Shown piece after piece: positions 35,489-44,354 of a DNA stretch of 48,022 nucleotides (position 1 is its first letter; the number at the start of each line of letters is the position of its first letter). A program made the position numbers and the translations under genes. The notes beneath the pieces were generated by a model. The model did no database searches, was not told where the DNA came from, and worked only from the letters and a program-made list of their open reading frames with translations. Origin of the DNA: an uncultured Bacteroidales bacterium (GTDB taxonomy: Bacteria; Bacteroidota; Bacteroidia; Bacteroidales; Paludibacteraceae); the NCBI GenBank assembly GCA_944321745.1, contig CALUML010000006.1, positions 1 to 48,022 of the forward strand, given 5' to 3'.

Positions 35489-36010
35489 ATGGTCAATAGT
35501 CAAATAGTAAATAAGGTCGCTTGGTTGCTGGCGTGCGTCCTGCTGCTGGCGGCGTGCAAGGAAGACGAACAGTGCCGCATGGAGCGGTACGTGCGCCTTT
35601 ATGCCGGTTTTTACCAGATGAACTTGAACGCGGCTAGCGGCGAGCGCACGGAGGGGCGGCTCTACGTGGACACCCTGAGCGTGCAGGGCATGGGGCTGGA
35701 CGGCTACATCTACGACCGTGTCCCCCGCAAGGACTCGGTGCAGCTCGTCTTGAACAACCAGGCCGACGTGTCGGAATTCGTCCTTACCTTCGAGGACACC
35801 TTGAGGCAGCAGGTGGTGGCGGACACGCTCAGCGTGTACTACCGGCGCACGGAGTCGTATCTATCCTTCGAGTGCGGCTGCCTGTACACGTTCACCCTCG
35901 ACACCGCCCTCACCCGCTCGACCCGGCATTTCATCGATTCCATCGTCATCAACTCAATAGAAGTCAATACGGCCAATGTGGAGAATATTAAGATATATCA
36001 TACTCCTTAG
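35489..36010 (+). CDS. DUF6452 family lipoprotein
   Basis: The 173-residue product has a signal peptide with lipobox LLAAC; the lipid Cys is residue 23 (MVNSQIVNKVAWLLACVLLLAAC). The mature part is a beta-rich domain (RYVRLYAGFYQMNLNA, LYVDTLSVQGMGLDGYIYDR, DSVQLVLNNQADVSEFVLTF, YLSFECGCLYTFTLD) matching DUF6452 of Bacteroidetes. The function is unknown. The first nine codons look like the 'agtcaaatagtaaata' intergenic phrase turned into coding sequence. Its 3' end overlaps the DUF6048 gene by 35 nt, so the two are translated together and probably work together in the envelope. Confidence 0.85.
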   Translation: MVNSQIVNKVAWLLACVLLLAACKEDEQCRMERYVRLYAGFYQMNLNAASGERTEGRLYVDTLSVQGMGLDGYIYDRVPRKDSVQLVLNNQADVSEFVLTFEDTLRQQVVADTLSVYYRRTESYLSFECGCLYTFTLDTALTRSTRHFIDSIVINSIEVNTANVENIKIYHTP

Positions 36011-36674
36011 CGCGGCGGGTTGGTGCGCCGTGTTGCCCGCGCAGGACGAGGCCGAACCGGCAGCGGAGGCGGAGGAGCAAGAGCCGGAGAAGATGCCCCT
36101 GTACCAGGGGGTGCTGGTGGAGGCCGATGCTTTCTCGGCGGTGATGTCCGCTGTGTGGAGCGACCGCTATTCGTTCGAAGCGGGCGTGCGGGTCGACTTG
36201 CGGGACAAGTTCTTCCCGGCCTTCGAAATGGGCGTGGCGGGAGCCGACCGCACGTCGGTCAACGGCTACGGCTTCAAGACCGACGGGGTGTTCTTCCGCA
36301 TCGGGGGTGACTACAACCTGCTGAAGCCCACGCCGCCCGAGGCGCGCATCCAGCGGTATTTCCTCATCGGGGTGCGCTACGCCTTCAGCCCTTTTGCCTA
36401 TGACGTGACCGATATACGCGTGGACAACGGCTATTGGAGCGATGACGTGATGCGCGATTACCTCGGCGTGCGCACCGTGCAGCACTGGATGGAGGTGGTG
36501 GGCGGCCTGCACGTGGAGGTGGCGCGCAACCTGTACTTGGGGTGGGGCGTGCGCTGGAAGATACGTTTCGGCAGCGACGACACGGGCGAGGTGTCGCCCT
36601 GGTTCATCCCCGGCATTGGCATCAAGTCGATAGGTAACGTGGGCTTCAACTACACGGTGGGGTACAAGTTTTAG
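35976..36674 (+). CDS. DUF6048 family outer-membrane beta-barrel-like protein
   Basis: The 232-residue protein has a signal peptide (MWRILRYIILLSAAGWCAVLPAQ). A short acidic linker rich in Glu and Ala follows (about 24-38), then amphipathic strands (YSFEAGVRVDLRDKFFPAFEMGVAGA, FFRIGGDYNLL, RYFLIGVRYAFSPFAYDV, GLHVEVARNLYLGWGVRWKIRFG) ending FNYTVGYKF. The pattern and C-terminal Phe suggest a small outer-membrane barrel; the family is DUF6048, of unknown role. It overlaps the DUF6452 lipoprotein gene by 35 nt. A lipoprotein and barrel pair is consistent with an envelope complex, which is inference. Confidence 0.85.
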   Translation: MWRILRYIILLSAAGWCAVLPAQDEAEPAAEAEEQEPEKMPLYQGVLVEADAFSAVMSAVWSDRYSFEAGVRVDLRDKFFPAFEMGVAGADRTSVNGYGFKTDGVFFRIGGDYNLLKPTPPEARIQRYFLIGVRYAFSPFAYDVTDIRVDNGYWSDDVMRDYLGVRTVQHWMEVVGGLHVEVARNLYLGWGVRWKIRFGSDDTGEVSPWFIPGIGIKSIGNVGFNYTVGYKF

Positions 36675-36960
36675 AGGAGAAAGGAGAAAGGGGAAAGGAG
36701 AAAGGAAAAAGGAAAAAGGAGAAAGGGGAAAGGAGAAAGGGGAAAGGAAAAAAGGAAGAGAAAAGGAGAATGGAAAATGGGGAAGAGGAAAGCCAAGGCC
36801 AACGGCCTTGTGGCTCTCAGCGTAGGGCAACGCCCTACGAAAGAGTTGCGTTCATTTGCGCAATTTGCGTCATTCACGTTCCTCAATCTGAAATCTGAAA
36901 TCTGAAATCTGGAATCTGGAATCTGAAATTAGAAATCTGAAATCTGACATATAATATAGG
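36675..36960. repeat. composite intergenic repeat upstream of tkt
   Basis: Purine-rich 'ggagaaagg' units (36675-36790), the double hairpin (36794-36839; 44/46 identical to 12552-12597), 'atttgcg' units (36849-36872), then 'tctgaaat' units (36888-36947) and 'catataatatag' before the ATG. Same part order as upstream of ilvE. Confidence 0.85.
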
Positions 36961-36963
36961 TAT

Positions 36964-38994
36964 ATGAATTCAATCCAGCAACTGAATCGCGCGGCGGACA
37001 ACATCCGCATCTTGTCGGCGGCCATGGTAGAGAGGGCCAAGTCCGGCCATCCCGGTGGTGCCATGGGGGGAGCCGATTTCCTCAATGTGTTATACTCGGA
37101 GTTTCTGGTGTACGACCCCGACGACCCCACGTGGGAGGGGCGTGACCGTTATTACCAAGACCCCGGCCACATGTCGCCCATGCTCTATGCCGTGTTGGCG
37201 GCGGCTGGCAAGTACTCCATGGACGACCTGATGCAGTTCCGCCAATGGGGCAGCCCCACGCCCGGGCATCCCGAGCGCGACTTGGCACACGGCATTGAGA
37301 ACACCTCCGGCCCGCTCGGCCAGGGACATGCTTACGCCGTGGGGGCGGCCATCGCGGCCAAGTTCCTGCAAGCCCGTTTCCCTGGCCAGATGGGGCACAC
37401 CATCTACACGTTTATTTCCGACGGGGGCATCCAGGAAGAAATATCGCAGGGGGCAGGGCGCCTGGCAGGCCATTTGGGATTGGACAACCTGGTGATGTTC
37501 TATGACTCGAACGACGTGCAGCTGTCCACCATGACGGACGAGGTGACGAGCGAGGACATCCGCAAGAAATACGAGGCGTGGAACTGGCTGGTGTTGGAAA
37601 TCGATGGCAACGACGCCGCCCAAATCCGCCAGGCGTTGACGGAGGCCAAGGCGGAGAAGGAACGCCCCACGCTCATCATCGGGCACACCATCATGGGCAA
37701 AGGCGTGGTGAAGGCCGACGGGTCGAGCTTCGAAGGGCAGACCTCCACGCACGGGCAGCCGCTGAGCAAGAGCGGCGCGAGCTACGAGGCTACCGTGCGC
37801 AACTTGGGCGGTGACCCGGGCAATCCGTTCGTGTTCTTCGAGGAAACGAAAGCGATATATGCCCGCCGTCGTGAGGAACTGAAGGCTCTTATGGCGGAAA
37901 AACGCGCCGCCAAGGCGGCTTGGGCGCAGGCTCATCCTGAAGAAGCGAAGAAGTTGGAAACTTACTTTTCCGGCCAGGCTCCCCGGGTGGATTGGGATGC
38001 CATCGCGCAGAAGCCCGACCAGGCTACCCGCTCGGCTTCGGCCACCGTGCTGGGGCAACTGGCACGGCAGGTGGGCAACATGATTGTGTCCAGTGCCGAC
38101 CTCTCCAATTCGGACAAGACGGACGGTTTCCTCAAGGAGACCAAAGCCTTCACGCGGGGCGACTTCTCGGGCGCGTTCCTTCAGGCAGGCGTGTCCGAGC
38201 TGACCATGGCTGCCTTGTGCGTGGGCATGAGCCTGCACGGTGGGGTTATCGCCGCTTGCGGCACGTTCTTCGTGTTCTCGGACTACATGAAGCCGGTGCT
38301 CCGCATGGCCGCCCTCATGGAAACGCCCGTCAAGTTCATTTGGTCGCATGATGCCTTCCGGGTGGGCGAGGACGGTCCTACGCACGAACCCGTGGAACAG
38401 GAGGCGCAACTTCGCTTGCTGGAAAAACTTCAGAACCACAAGGGGCGCAACTCCATGTTGGTGCTCCGCCCTGCCGACGGGGAAGAAACTACCGTGGCTT
38501 GGCGCATGGCCATGGAAAACGTGGATACGCCCACCGGCCTGATATTCTCCCGGCAGAACGTGAACGACCTGCCCGCTGCCACCTCGCGCAAAGCCGAAGC
38601 GCAGCAAGCCGCGCGCGGTGCCTATGTGGTCAATACGGACGATAACCCCGATGTGGTGCTGGTGGCATCCGGCTCCGAAGTGTCCACCCTGGCCGAGGGA
38701 GCTGCCTTGCTCCGGGCCGACGGGGTGCGGGTGCGATTGGTGTCCGTGCCGTCCGAAGGGCTTTTCCGCACCCAGCCGCAGTCCTACCAGGATGAGGTTA
38801 TCCTGCCCGCGGTGCCGGTATTCGGCCTCACGGCGGGTCTTCCCGTCACGCTCGAAGGCCTGGTGGGCAGCCGGGGCAAAGTGTGGGGGCTGCGCTCGTT
38901 CGGCTATTCCGCCCCCTACAAGGTGCTCGATGAAAAGCTCGGGTTTACGGCTGAGAACGTGTACCGGCAGGTGAAGGAACTGTTGGGTCGGTAG
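36964..38994 (+). CDS. tkt: transketolase
   Basis: The 676-residue full-length protein is a ThDP- and Mg-dependent enzyme of the pentose-phosphate pathway. KSGHPGGAMGGADFLNVLY and GPLGQGHAYAVGAAIAAKFL build the active site. The ThDP motif is SDGGIQEEISQGAGRLAGHLGLDNLVMFYDSND (GDG...N type, with Ser in place of the first Gly). The pyrimidine domain (about 355-535) includes FTRGDFSGAFLQAGVSELTMAALCVGMS and WSHDAFRVGEDGPTHEPVEQ. The C-terminal domain ends near KELLGR. It supplies erythrose-4-phosphate, the substrate of the DAHP synthase elsewhere in the window. Confidence 0.96.
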   Translation: MNSIQQLNRAADNIRILSAAMVERAKSGHPGGAMGGADFLNVLYSEFLVYDPDDPTWEGRDRYYQDPGHMSPMLYAVLAAAGKYSMDDLMQFRQWGSPTPGHPERDLAHGIENTSGPLGQGHAYAVGAAIAAKFLQARFPGQMGHTIYTFISDGGIQEEISQGAGRLAGHLGLDNLVMFYDSNDVQLSTMTDEVTSEDIRKKYEAWNWLVLEIDGNDAAQIRQALTEAKAEKERPTLIIGHTIMGKGVVKADGSSFEGQTSTHGQPLSKSGASYEATVRNLGGDPGNPFVFFEETKAIYARRREELKALMAEKRAAKAAWAQAHPEEAKKLETYFSGQAPRVDWDAIAQKPDQATRSASATVLGQLARQVGNMIVSSADLSNSDKTDGFLKETKAFTRGDFSGAFLQAGVSELTMAALCVGMSLHGGVIAACGTFFVFSDYMKPVLRMAALMETPVKFIWSHDAFRVGEDGPTHEPVEQEAQLRLLEKLQNHKGRNSMLVLRPADGEETTVAWRMAMENVDTPTGLIFSRQNVNDLPAATSRKAEAQQAARGAYVVNTDDNPDVVLVASGSEVSTLAEGAALLRADGVRVRLVSVPSEGLFRTQPQSYQDEVILPAVPVFGLTAGLPVTLEGLVGSRGKVWGLRSFGYSAPYKVLDEKLGFTAENVYRQVKELLGR

Positions 38995-39063
38995 GCGATG
39001 CTGCCGATTGTGGGTGCGTGACTTCTGTCGTCTATACATATTGTATATATAATGTATGAGTGG

Positions 39064-39099
39064 CGGGCGGGCTGATGGCGCACATCGGTCCGCCCGTTT
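39064..39099 (+). terminator. intrinsic terminator of tkt
   Basis: CGGGCGGGCTGATG (39064-39077) pairs with CATCGGTCCGCCCG (39083-39096) around GCGCA, with two G-U pairs, followed by TTTG. It is 70 nt after the tkt stop. Confidence 0.65.
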
Positions 39100-39111
39100 G
39101 CATGGCACTGC

Positions 39112-39145
39112 CGTTAATCGTTAATCACTAATCACTAACCGTTAT
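39112..39145. repeat. tandem phrase repeat (cgttaatcactaat), mntP leader
   Basis: Four 7-bp type units 'cgttaat', 'cactaat', 'cactaac' end just before the mntP ATG. No yybP-ykoY-type manganese riboswitch is recognisable in 38995-39147. Confidence 0.7.
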
Positions 39146-39147
39146 CG

Positions 39148-39732
39148 ATGGATTTCTTTTCAATCATATTGCTGGCCGTGGGACTGGCCATGGACTGTTT
39201 GGCCGTGTCTGTCAGCAAGGGCATTTGTGCGGGGCGTTTCCGTTGGCGCGATGCGTTGCGGATGGCCTGCCTGTTCGGCCTGTTCCAGGGTCTGATGCCA
39301 CTTGCCGGGTATGCGGTGAGCAGCCTTTTCGCTGCCCAAATCAAGGCCGTGGACCATTGGGTGGCGTTCGGGTTGCTTGGGTTCATCGGTGGGCGCATGA
39401 TTGTGGAGGCCTACAAGCCCTCGGACGGGGCATGTGCCGAAGCAGGGGGCGATAGGGCGGGTCGTCATTACACCTGGGGCAGCCTGCTTGTGTTGGCCGT
39501 GGCCACCAGCATCGATGCCTTGGCCACCGGGGTCATCTTCGCCCCTTATCCTGAATGGATTGCGGTGGCTGTGCTTATCATCGGGCTGACCAGTTTCCTC
39601 CTGTCCCTTGTCGGGACGGCCATTGGGACGGCATTCGGCAGCCGTTTCCACCTCAAGGTGGAGGTGTGGGGCGGTGTCATCCTCATCCTCATCGGCGCCA
39701 AGATACTGGTGGAGCACCTCTTCTTTTCATAG
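39148..39732 (+). CDS. mntP: manganese efflux pump MntP
   Basis: The 194-residue inner-membrane protein has six membrane segments. The conserved acidic residue Asp16 is in LAVGLAMDCLAVSVSKG, and its partner lies in the second repeat (VLAVATSIDALATGVIFA). These are the paired DxxAVS/DALATG motifs of MntP/YebN. It should export Mn(II). It has its own short leader after the tkt terminator and precedes a GH127 lipoprotein gene without an obvious functional link. Confidence 0.93.
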   Translation: MDFFSIILLAVGLAMDCLAVSVSKGICAGRFRWRDALRMACLFGLFQGLMPLAGYAVSSLFAAQIKAVDHWVAFGLLGFIGGRMIVEAYKPSDGACAEAGGDRAGRHYTWGSLLVLAVATSIDALATGVIFAPYPEWIAVAVLIIGLTSFLLSLVGTAIGTAFGSRFHLKVEVWGGVILILIGAKILVEHLFFS

Positions 39733-39779
39733 CAAAGGTGCATGGGCATGTCATGTTTAATTTTTAATAGCTACTTACA

Positions 39780-41816
39780 ATGAAAAAGAGCATTTTATTG
39801 GGCCTGCTGGCTTGCTTCCTGGGCGCGTGCCAGGGAGATCGGCAGGAAGTGCGGATGGTGGCGCGGCCGGACACGGCGGTGAAGAACGCCAGCTACGTGA
39901 GCAACCGCGAACCGTTGTTGCCGCAGAGTTTCATCAAGTTGCCGGTGGGCGACGTGCAGCCGGAAGGGTGGTTGCGGAAATACTTGCTGTTGCAGCGCGA
40001 GGGACTTACGGGCAGGCTGGGCGAAATCAGCGCCTGGCTGGCCAAGGAGGACAACGCCTGGTTGATGTCGGGCGGCAGTCATGGTTGGGAGGAAGTGCCG
40101 TATTGGCTGAAAGGGTATGGCAATCTGGCGTATCTGCTGGAGGATTCGGCGATGATGGCCGAGGCGAAGGTGTGGCTCGATGCCGCCATGGAGAGCCAAC
40201 GTCCCGATGGTAACTTCGGCCCGGTGATTGTCAAGGACGGCAAGCAGGACTTATGGGCGAACATGGTGATGTTGTGGTGTCTGCAATCATATTATGAGCA
40301 TTCGCACGACCCGCGCGTGATTGAACTGATGACGAATTATTTCAAATGGCAAATGACCGTGCCGGACGACCGCTTTCTGGAGGATTATTGGGAAAACAGC
40401 CGGGGCGGCGACAACCTGTACAGCGTGTTGTGGCTGTACAACCGCACGGGCGACACCTTCCTGCTGGAGCTGGCGGAGAAGATACACCGCAACACGGCGG
40501 ACTGGACGCAAAAGTCGTGGCTGCCCAATTGGCACAACGTGAATATCGCGCAGTGCTTCCGCGAACCGGCAACGTATTACCTATTGTCGCACGACTCGGC
40601 GCATCTGGAGGCTACGTACCACACGCACGAGCTGGTGCGGCGCGTGTTCGGACAGGTGCCTGGCGGCATGTTCGGTGCCGATGAAAACGCGCGTCTGGCC
40701 TACATCGACCCCCGGCAGGGGACGGAGACCTGTGGCTTCGTGGAGCAGATGGCTTCCGATGAGTTGCTCCTGTGCCTGACGGGCGACCCGATGTGGGCGG
40801 AGCATTGCGAGAACGTGGCGTTCAACTCCTACCCGGCTGCCGTGATGCCCGACTTCAAGGCGTTGCGTTACATCACCAGCCCGAACCACGTGGTGAGCGA
40901 CTCGAAAAACCACAGGCCGGGCATCGACAATGGCGGTCCGTTCCTGGCCATGAACCCCTTCAGCAGCCGTTGCTGCCAGCACAACCATGCCCAGGGATGG
41001 CCCTATTATGTGGAACATCTGGTGCTGGCCACGCCGGACAATGGCGCGGGGGTGGCTTTGTACGGAGCTTGCACGGCAACGGTGAAGGTGGGCGATGAGG
41101 GCACGCCGGTGCGGCTGACCGAACGGACGCACTACCCGTTTGAAGAGCGGGTGGAGTTTGCCCTGTCTGCTCCCGAGCCGGTAAGTTTCCCCCTGTACCT
41201 GCGCATACCGTCCTGGTGCGCGGACGCTTCGTTGCAGGTGAACGGCAAGCGGGTCGATGCCTCCCTGACCCCGGGGATGTATGCCCGCATAGAGCGCGAA
41301 TGGCACGACGGCGACCGGGTGACGCTGGACCTGCCGATGGCCTTGTCCGTCACCCGCTGGGCAATCAATCAAAACAGTGCAAGCGTGAACTACGGCCCGC
41401 TTACGTTTTCGCTCGACATCCGGGAGCGGTATGTGGAGGTGGACAGCAAAGAGACGGCCATCTGGGACTCGAAGTGGCAGGACGGAGCCGATGCGGAAGC
41501 CTGGCCCGCGTATGAAATATATCCGGACAGCCCGTGGAACTACGCGCTGGTGCTGGATGCGGACGACCCGCTGAAGCATTTGAACGTGGTGAAGCGGTCC
41601 TGGCCTGCGGACGATTTCCCCTTCACGCAGGCTGCCGCGCCGGTTGTCATCGAAGCAAAAGGCAGGCGCGTGCCCGGATGGGGCATTGATGAGTACGGCT
41701 TGGCCGACGTGTTGCCCGACGAGGCGGCGGTTAAGTCACCCCAGGTGGAAAGCATCCTTTTGGTGCCGATGGGCAGTGCCCGGCTGAGGATATCGGCTTT
41801 CCCGGTGGCGGAGTAG
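39780..41816 (+). CDS. GH127-type (DUF1680) beta-L-arabinofuranosidase-like lipoprotein
   Basis: The 678-residue product has a lipobox (LLGLLACFLGAC, lipid Cys17). The (alpha/alpha)6-barrel domain follows (about 45-430) and beta-sandwich domains complete it. The Zn-thiolate active site of GH127 is present: Glu316 and Cys318 in GTETCGF, and Cys398-Cys399 in SSRCCQHNHAQGW. It should hydrolyse beta-linked arabinofuranose or related sugars from plant glycans at the cell surface or in the periplasm. No SusC/SusD pair or other glycoside hydrolase is nearby, so it is a lone gene rather than part of a visible utilisation locus. Confidence 0.92.
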   Translation: MKKSILLGLLACFLGACQGDRQEVRMVARPDTAVKNASYVSNREPLLPQSFIKLPVGDVQPEGWLRKYLLLQREGLTGRLGEISAWLAKEDNAWLMSGGSHGWEEVPYWLKGYGNLAYLLEDSAMMAEAKVWLDAAMESQRPDGNFGPVIVKDGKQDLWANMVMLWCLQSYYEHSHDPRVIELMTNYFKWQMTVPDDRFLEDYWENSRGGDNLYSVLWLYNRTGDTFLLELAEKIHRNTADWTQKSWLPNWHNVNIAQCFREPATYYLLSHDSAHLEATYHTHELVRRVFGQVPGGMFGADENARLAYIDPRQGTETCGFVEQMASDELLLCLTGDPMWAEHCENVAFNSYPAAVMPDFKALRYITSPNHVVSDSKNHRPGIDNGGPFLAMNPFSSRCCQHNHAQGWPYYVEHLVLATPDNGAGVALYGACTATVKVGDEGTPVRLTERTHYPFEERVEFALSAPEPVSFPLYLRIPSWCADASLQVNGKRVDASLTPGMYARIEREWHDGDRVTLDLPMALSVTRWAINQNSASVNYGPLTFSLDIRERYVEVDSKETAIWDSKWQDGADAEAWPAYEIYPDSPWNYALVLDADDPLKHLNVVKRSWPADDFPFTQAAAPVVIEAKGRRVPGWGIDEYGLADVLPDEAAVKSPQVESILLVPMGSARLRISAFPVAE

Positions 41817-41969
41817 GAAGCTGTTCAGAATGCAAATGATGCAAAATCACCCATAAACGCGAATGGTAAACTCGTGTTTATGGGTGATTTTTGCAAGTTC
41901 GGGATAAAGACGCACAAGAGTTATCCGGCAAGAAACGAACCGTTTCAGCCCATTCCAATTCTTCTGTAA

Positions 41970-42213
41970 GCAGATGTTGGCTGATTTGTGCGCAGATGTT
42001 TTCCAATTTGCCAGCGGATGTTTTCCTATTTCCTAGCAGATATTTTTCAATTTATGCGGGAAAATTTTACTGCCCACAGTTATGGGTTATATAACCCACA
42101 GTTGTGGGTCGTATAACCCATAACTGTGAGTCGTACGACCCATAACTGTGGGCAGTAAAACTTTCCCGCATAAATTGGAAAACCTTCCCGCATGAATGGG
42201 AAAACATACACCG
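41970..42213. repeat. 22-bp-period array with internal 39-bp inverted repeat
   Basis: Eleven units step exactly 22 bp from 41970 (41992, 42014, 42036 and on to 42190). The left units start GCAGATGTTTTCC; the centre units are CCCACAGTTATGGG-type hairpins at 42073, 42095, 42117 and 42139; the right units are CCCGCATAAATTGGAAAA-type. Arms 42049-42087 and 42138-42176 are complementary at 38 of 39 positions. It lies between convergent genes, directly beyond the terminator of the VOC gene. Confidence 0.9.
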
Positions 42214-42214
42214 A

Positions 42215-42269
42215 TAAAAACAAAAAAACGCTTCACTCGTCTCCCCGGAGGAAGATTGTCGGTGAAGCG
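42215..42269 (-). terminator. intrinsic terminator of the two-domain VOC gene
   Basis: CGCTTCAC (42229-42236) pairs with GTGAAGCG (42262-42269), with a CCCCGG core in the loop. On the minus strand TTTTTTTGTTTTT follows. It is the sister copy of the thyA terminator at 2380-2433. Confidence 0.8.
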
Positions 42270-42311
42270 TTTGTATGGCGTTATCCCGAACTTGCGGCTG
42301 CCGCCGTTGTG

Positions 42312-43406
42312 CTATTTCACGTCTTCGGCTTTGACGCGGGCGAAGCGGAGCATTTTCAGGATGCCGTCGGGCAGGGGCTTTTCGGGGTCGCGCTTACGCA
42401 GGTTGAGGTAGAGGCCGAGTTTTTTCATGATGGGTATCTTGTGTGTTTCGACGAACTCGATAAGGTAGCCGTCCGGGTCTTCGATGTAGGTGAAGTGACC
42501 GCCTGCATCGCCCATGGTGAACGACTCGGCATCGCTTTGTTGCTTGCTGGCACTGTCGGCGGTGAAAGGGTATCCCATGCTTTGGCATTTCTTTTCCAAG
42601 GCGCGGATGTTACGCACGTCGAAACATATCTGTATGAAGCCGGGGTCGCCCCAGTAGCGGCCTTCGTATATGCGGCGGGGTGTGCGGTCGAGTGCCTGCG
42701 CCAGCTCGATGTATGACTGGCCGAACAGGCGCGAGAAGCTGCCTTTGCGGGGCTTCGAGTGGGTGAGCAGCATGCGGCGGTATTGTTGCCCGCCTCCGGG
42801 CAGCCCGGCCAGGTCGTCGAACGTGCCGGTGCGGTCGGCCAGTACCCGGTCATAGCCCAATATCTCTTGGTAAAGGGGGAGAGTCTTTTCGATGTCCGAG
42901 CAGCCCACGATGGCTCCCACAGGGCCGCCGGTGGAGCGGTGCTCGTCGCGGAACACGTAGGGGTCGTCCACGATTTGGAATACGTTGCCGAAGATGTCTT
43001 CAATGAAGAACGTGTCTTTGCCGTCGATGGACTTGGACAGGCCGCCCAGCATCTTGACGTTCTTGTGGGAAAACTCCTCGAAACTCCGTTTTACGTCGCG
43101 GCTTTTGATTTTGGCAGCGAAGCAGCCGAGGTCGCCGAATTGGAGTACGAAGTCGGGCTTGGTAGGCTTGTGCTCTTGGTGGTTCCATATCTCGAAGCCG
43201 CCTCCGCCTTGCATGTTGATGGCTATGACGGCTCGTTTGGCACGGGGCTTGCCGCCCATGTAGGGTGCCATGATGTCGGCCACGTGGTTGTCGTCCAATA
43301 TCTTCACATCCATGTTGAACGTGTCGATGTAGTACTTCCAGGCCGTTGCGAGGTCTTCCACCCCGACTCCTATTTGCTGGATGCCAGCGATGATGTATTG
43401 GTTCAT
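42312..43406 (-). CDS. two-domain VOC family protein (4-hydroxyphenylpyruvate dioxygenase-like)
   Basis: The 364-residue protein has two VOC modules: about 8-150 (IQQIGVGVEDLATAWKYYIDTFNMDVK to FGNVFQIVDD) and 165-335 (GAIVGCSDIEKTLPLYQEILGYD to GGHFTYIEDPDGYLIEFVETH). The second ends with the metal-ligand-like His and Glu expected of an extradiol or HPPD-type site. Databases tend to label such proteins HPPD, but the sequence lacks the typical HPPD N-terminus and I would not assign tyrosine degradation. It lies 153 bp downstream of an SDR gene on the same strand; oxidation of one small molecule by both is possible. Confidence 0.75.
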   Translation of the reverse strand: MNQYIIAGIQQIGVGVEDLATAWKYYIDTFNMDVKILDDNHVADIMAPYMGGKPRAKRAVIAINMQGGGGFEIWNHQEHKPTKPDFVLQFGDLGCFAAKIKSRDVKRSFEEFSHKNVKMLGGLSKSIDGKDTFFIEDIFGNVFQIVDDPYVFRDEHRSTGGPVGAIVGCSDIEKTLPLYQEILGYDRVLADRTGTFDDLAGLPGGGQQYRRMLLTHSKPRKGSFSRLFGQSYIELAQALDRTPRRIYEGRYWGDPGFIQICFDVRNIRALEKKCQSMGYPFTADSASKQQSDAESFTMGDAGGHFTYIEDPDGYLIEFVETHKIPIMKKLGLYLNLRKRDPEKPLPDGILKMLRFARVKAEDVK

Positions 43407-43412
43407 ATTACC

Positions 43413-43559
43413 CCCGCCCCCCTAAAGGGGGAGTTTACCCCAACCCCTTCAAGGGGGCTTAGGTTAGTTGTTAATGATTGTTATTAGTAGTAATGCTGGT
43501 GTCTTAGCACCTTTTTTTGTTTACTCGCAACTTGTCAACTGGTTTACTCGTCCACTCAT
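43413..43559. repeat. repeats between the SDR and VOC genes
   Basis: 'cccccctaaaggggg' and 'ccccttcaaggggg' hairpins at 43420-43458, then 'gtttactcgcaacttgtcaact' type repeats at 43518-43559 touching the SDR stop. No gene. Confidence 0.7.
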
Positions 43560-44354
43560 TCATTCCGGCTTGACTTTGCGGGCCAGCAGGCGGTTCAGGG
43601 CGGGAATGAAGCGTTTGAAGTAAACCATCAGCAGTTCCTTGCCTCCTACGAGCACTTCCGGCTTTTGGTGGCGGATGGCACGGACGATTTTCCGGGCTGC
43701 CTTTTCCGGTGGAATGCCGCCCGCTTGCCCGGCATCGAGCTTGCCGTGTTGCGTGCCGTCTTTTTCCAGAGCGTAGAACGAGATGTTGGTGTTCACCCGT
43801 CCGGGGCATACCATTACCGTGCGGATGCCGCAGTCGTAATACTCCGCCCGCACCGACTCGAAGAAGCCGTACAGGGCGTGCTTGGAGGCGGCGTAGGCCG
43901 ACCGCAGCGGGAAGCCGAACCGCCCGGAGATGCTGCTGGTGGTGACGAACATGCCCCCGCCTTGGCGAAGCATGTAGGGCAGCAGCAGCTTGGCGATGCG
44001 GACGGGTGCGAAGAAGTTGACCTCCATGATTTTCCTATCTACCTCGAAAGCCGTGTCGGCGGCTTTGGCGCGTTGGCTGATGCCGGCGTTGTTGAACATG
44101 ATGTCCACCCGCCCGAAGCAGGCCAACGCCCTCTCCACCAAGGCTGGGATGCCGTCCACGTCGGTCAGGTCATAGGGCAGCACCTCGCAACGCGCCCCGG
44201 CAGCCCGGCACTGTGCCTGCACTTCGCGTAGCTTGCTTTCCCGCGTGCCGGTCAGTATCAGGTTGGGCTTTTCCTTCGCCAGTTCGTAGGCGCAGGCCTC
44301 ACCGATGCCCGACGAGGCTCCCGTTATCCAGATGGTTTTCCCTTCGAATGTCAT
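43560..44354 (-). CDS. short-chain dehydrogenase/reductase
   Basis: The 264-residue protein is a classical SDR. TGASSGIGEA (11-20) is the cofactor loop, NNAGI (88-92) the structural motif, and Tyr154-x-x-x-Lys158 in SAYAASK the catalytic pair, with the Ser in TTSSISG. The loop after the second strand has TGTRESKL, with Arg38 favouring NADPH. The tail (RFIPALNRLLARKVKPE) is basic and amphipathic, as in lipid-related SDRs of the DltE/ketosphinganine-reductase-like sort. It may reduce a lipid keto group; the SPT-like gene two genes upstream would fit, but this is inference. Confidence 0.9.
   Translation of the reverse strand: MTFEGKTIWITGASSGIGEACAYELAKEKPNLILTGTRESKLREVQAQCRAAGARCEVLPYDLTDVDGIPALVERALACFGRVDIMFNNAGISQRAKAADTAFEVDRKIMEVNFFAPVRIAKLLLPYMLRQGGGMFVTTSSISGRFGFPLRSAYAASKHALYGFFESVRAEYYDCGIRTVMVCPGRVNTNISFYALEKDGTQHGKLDAGQAGGIPPEKAARKIVRAIRHQKPEVLVGGKELLMVYFKRFIPALNRLLARKVKPE

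Noticed and set aside
38995..39147. yybP-ykoY manganese riboswitch upstream of mntP
   Set aside because: Only the tkt terminator and a short tandem repeat are found; the aptamer's conserved loops are not recognisable.
41970..42213. Integron attC sites or a plasmid-type iteron origin
   Set aside because: No integrase, cassette genes or replication initiator gene lies nearby, units lack attC R/L boxes, and the flanking genes are housekeeping in type.
42312..43406. True 4-hydroxyphenylpyruvate dioxygenase (tyrosine degradation)
   Set aside because: The two VOC modules fit the superfamily, but typical HPPD N-terminal blocks are missing and no homogentisate pathway gene is near. A family-level call was kept.
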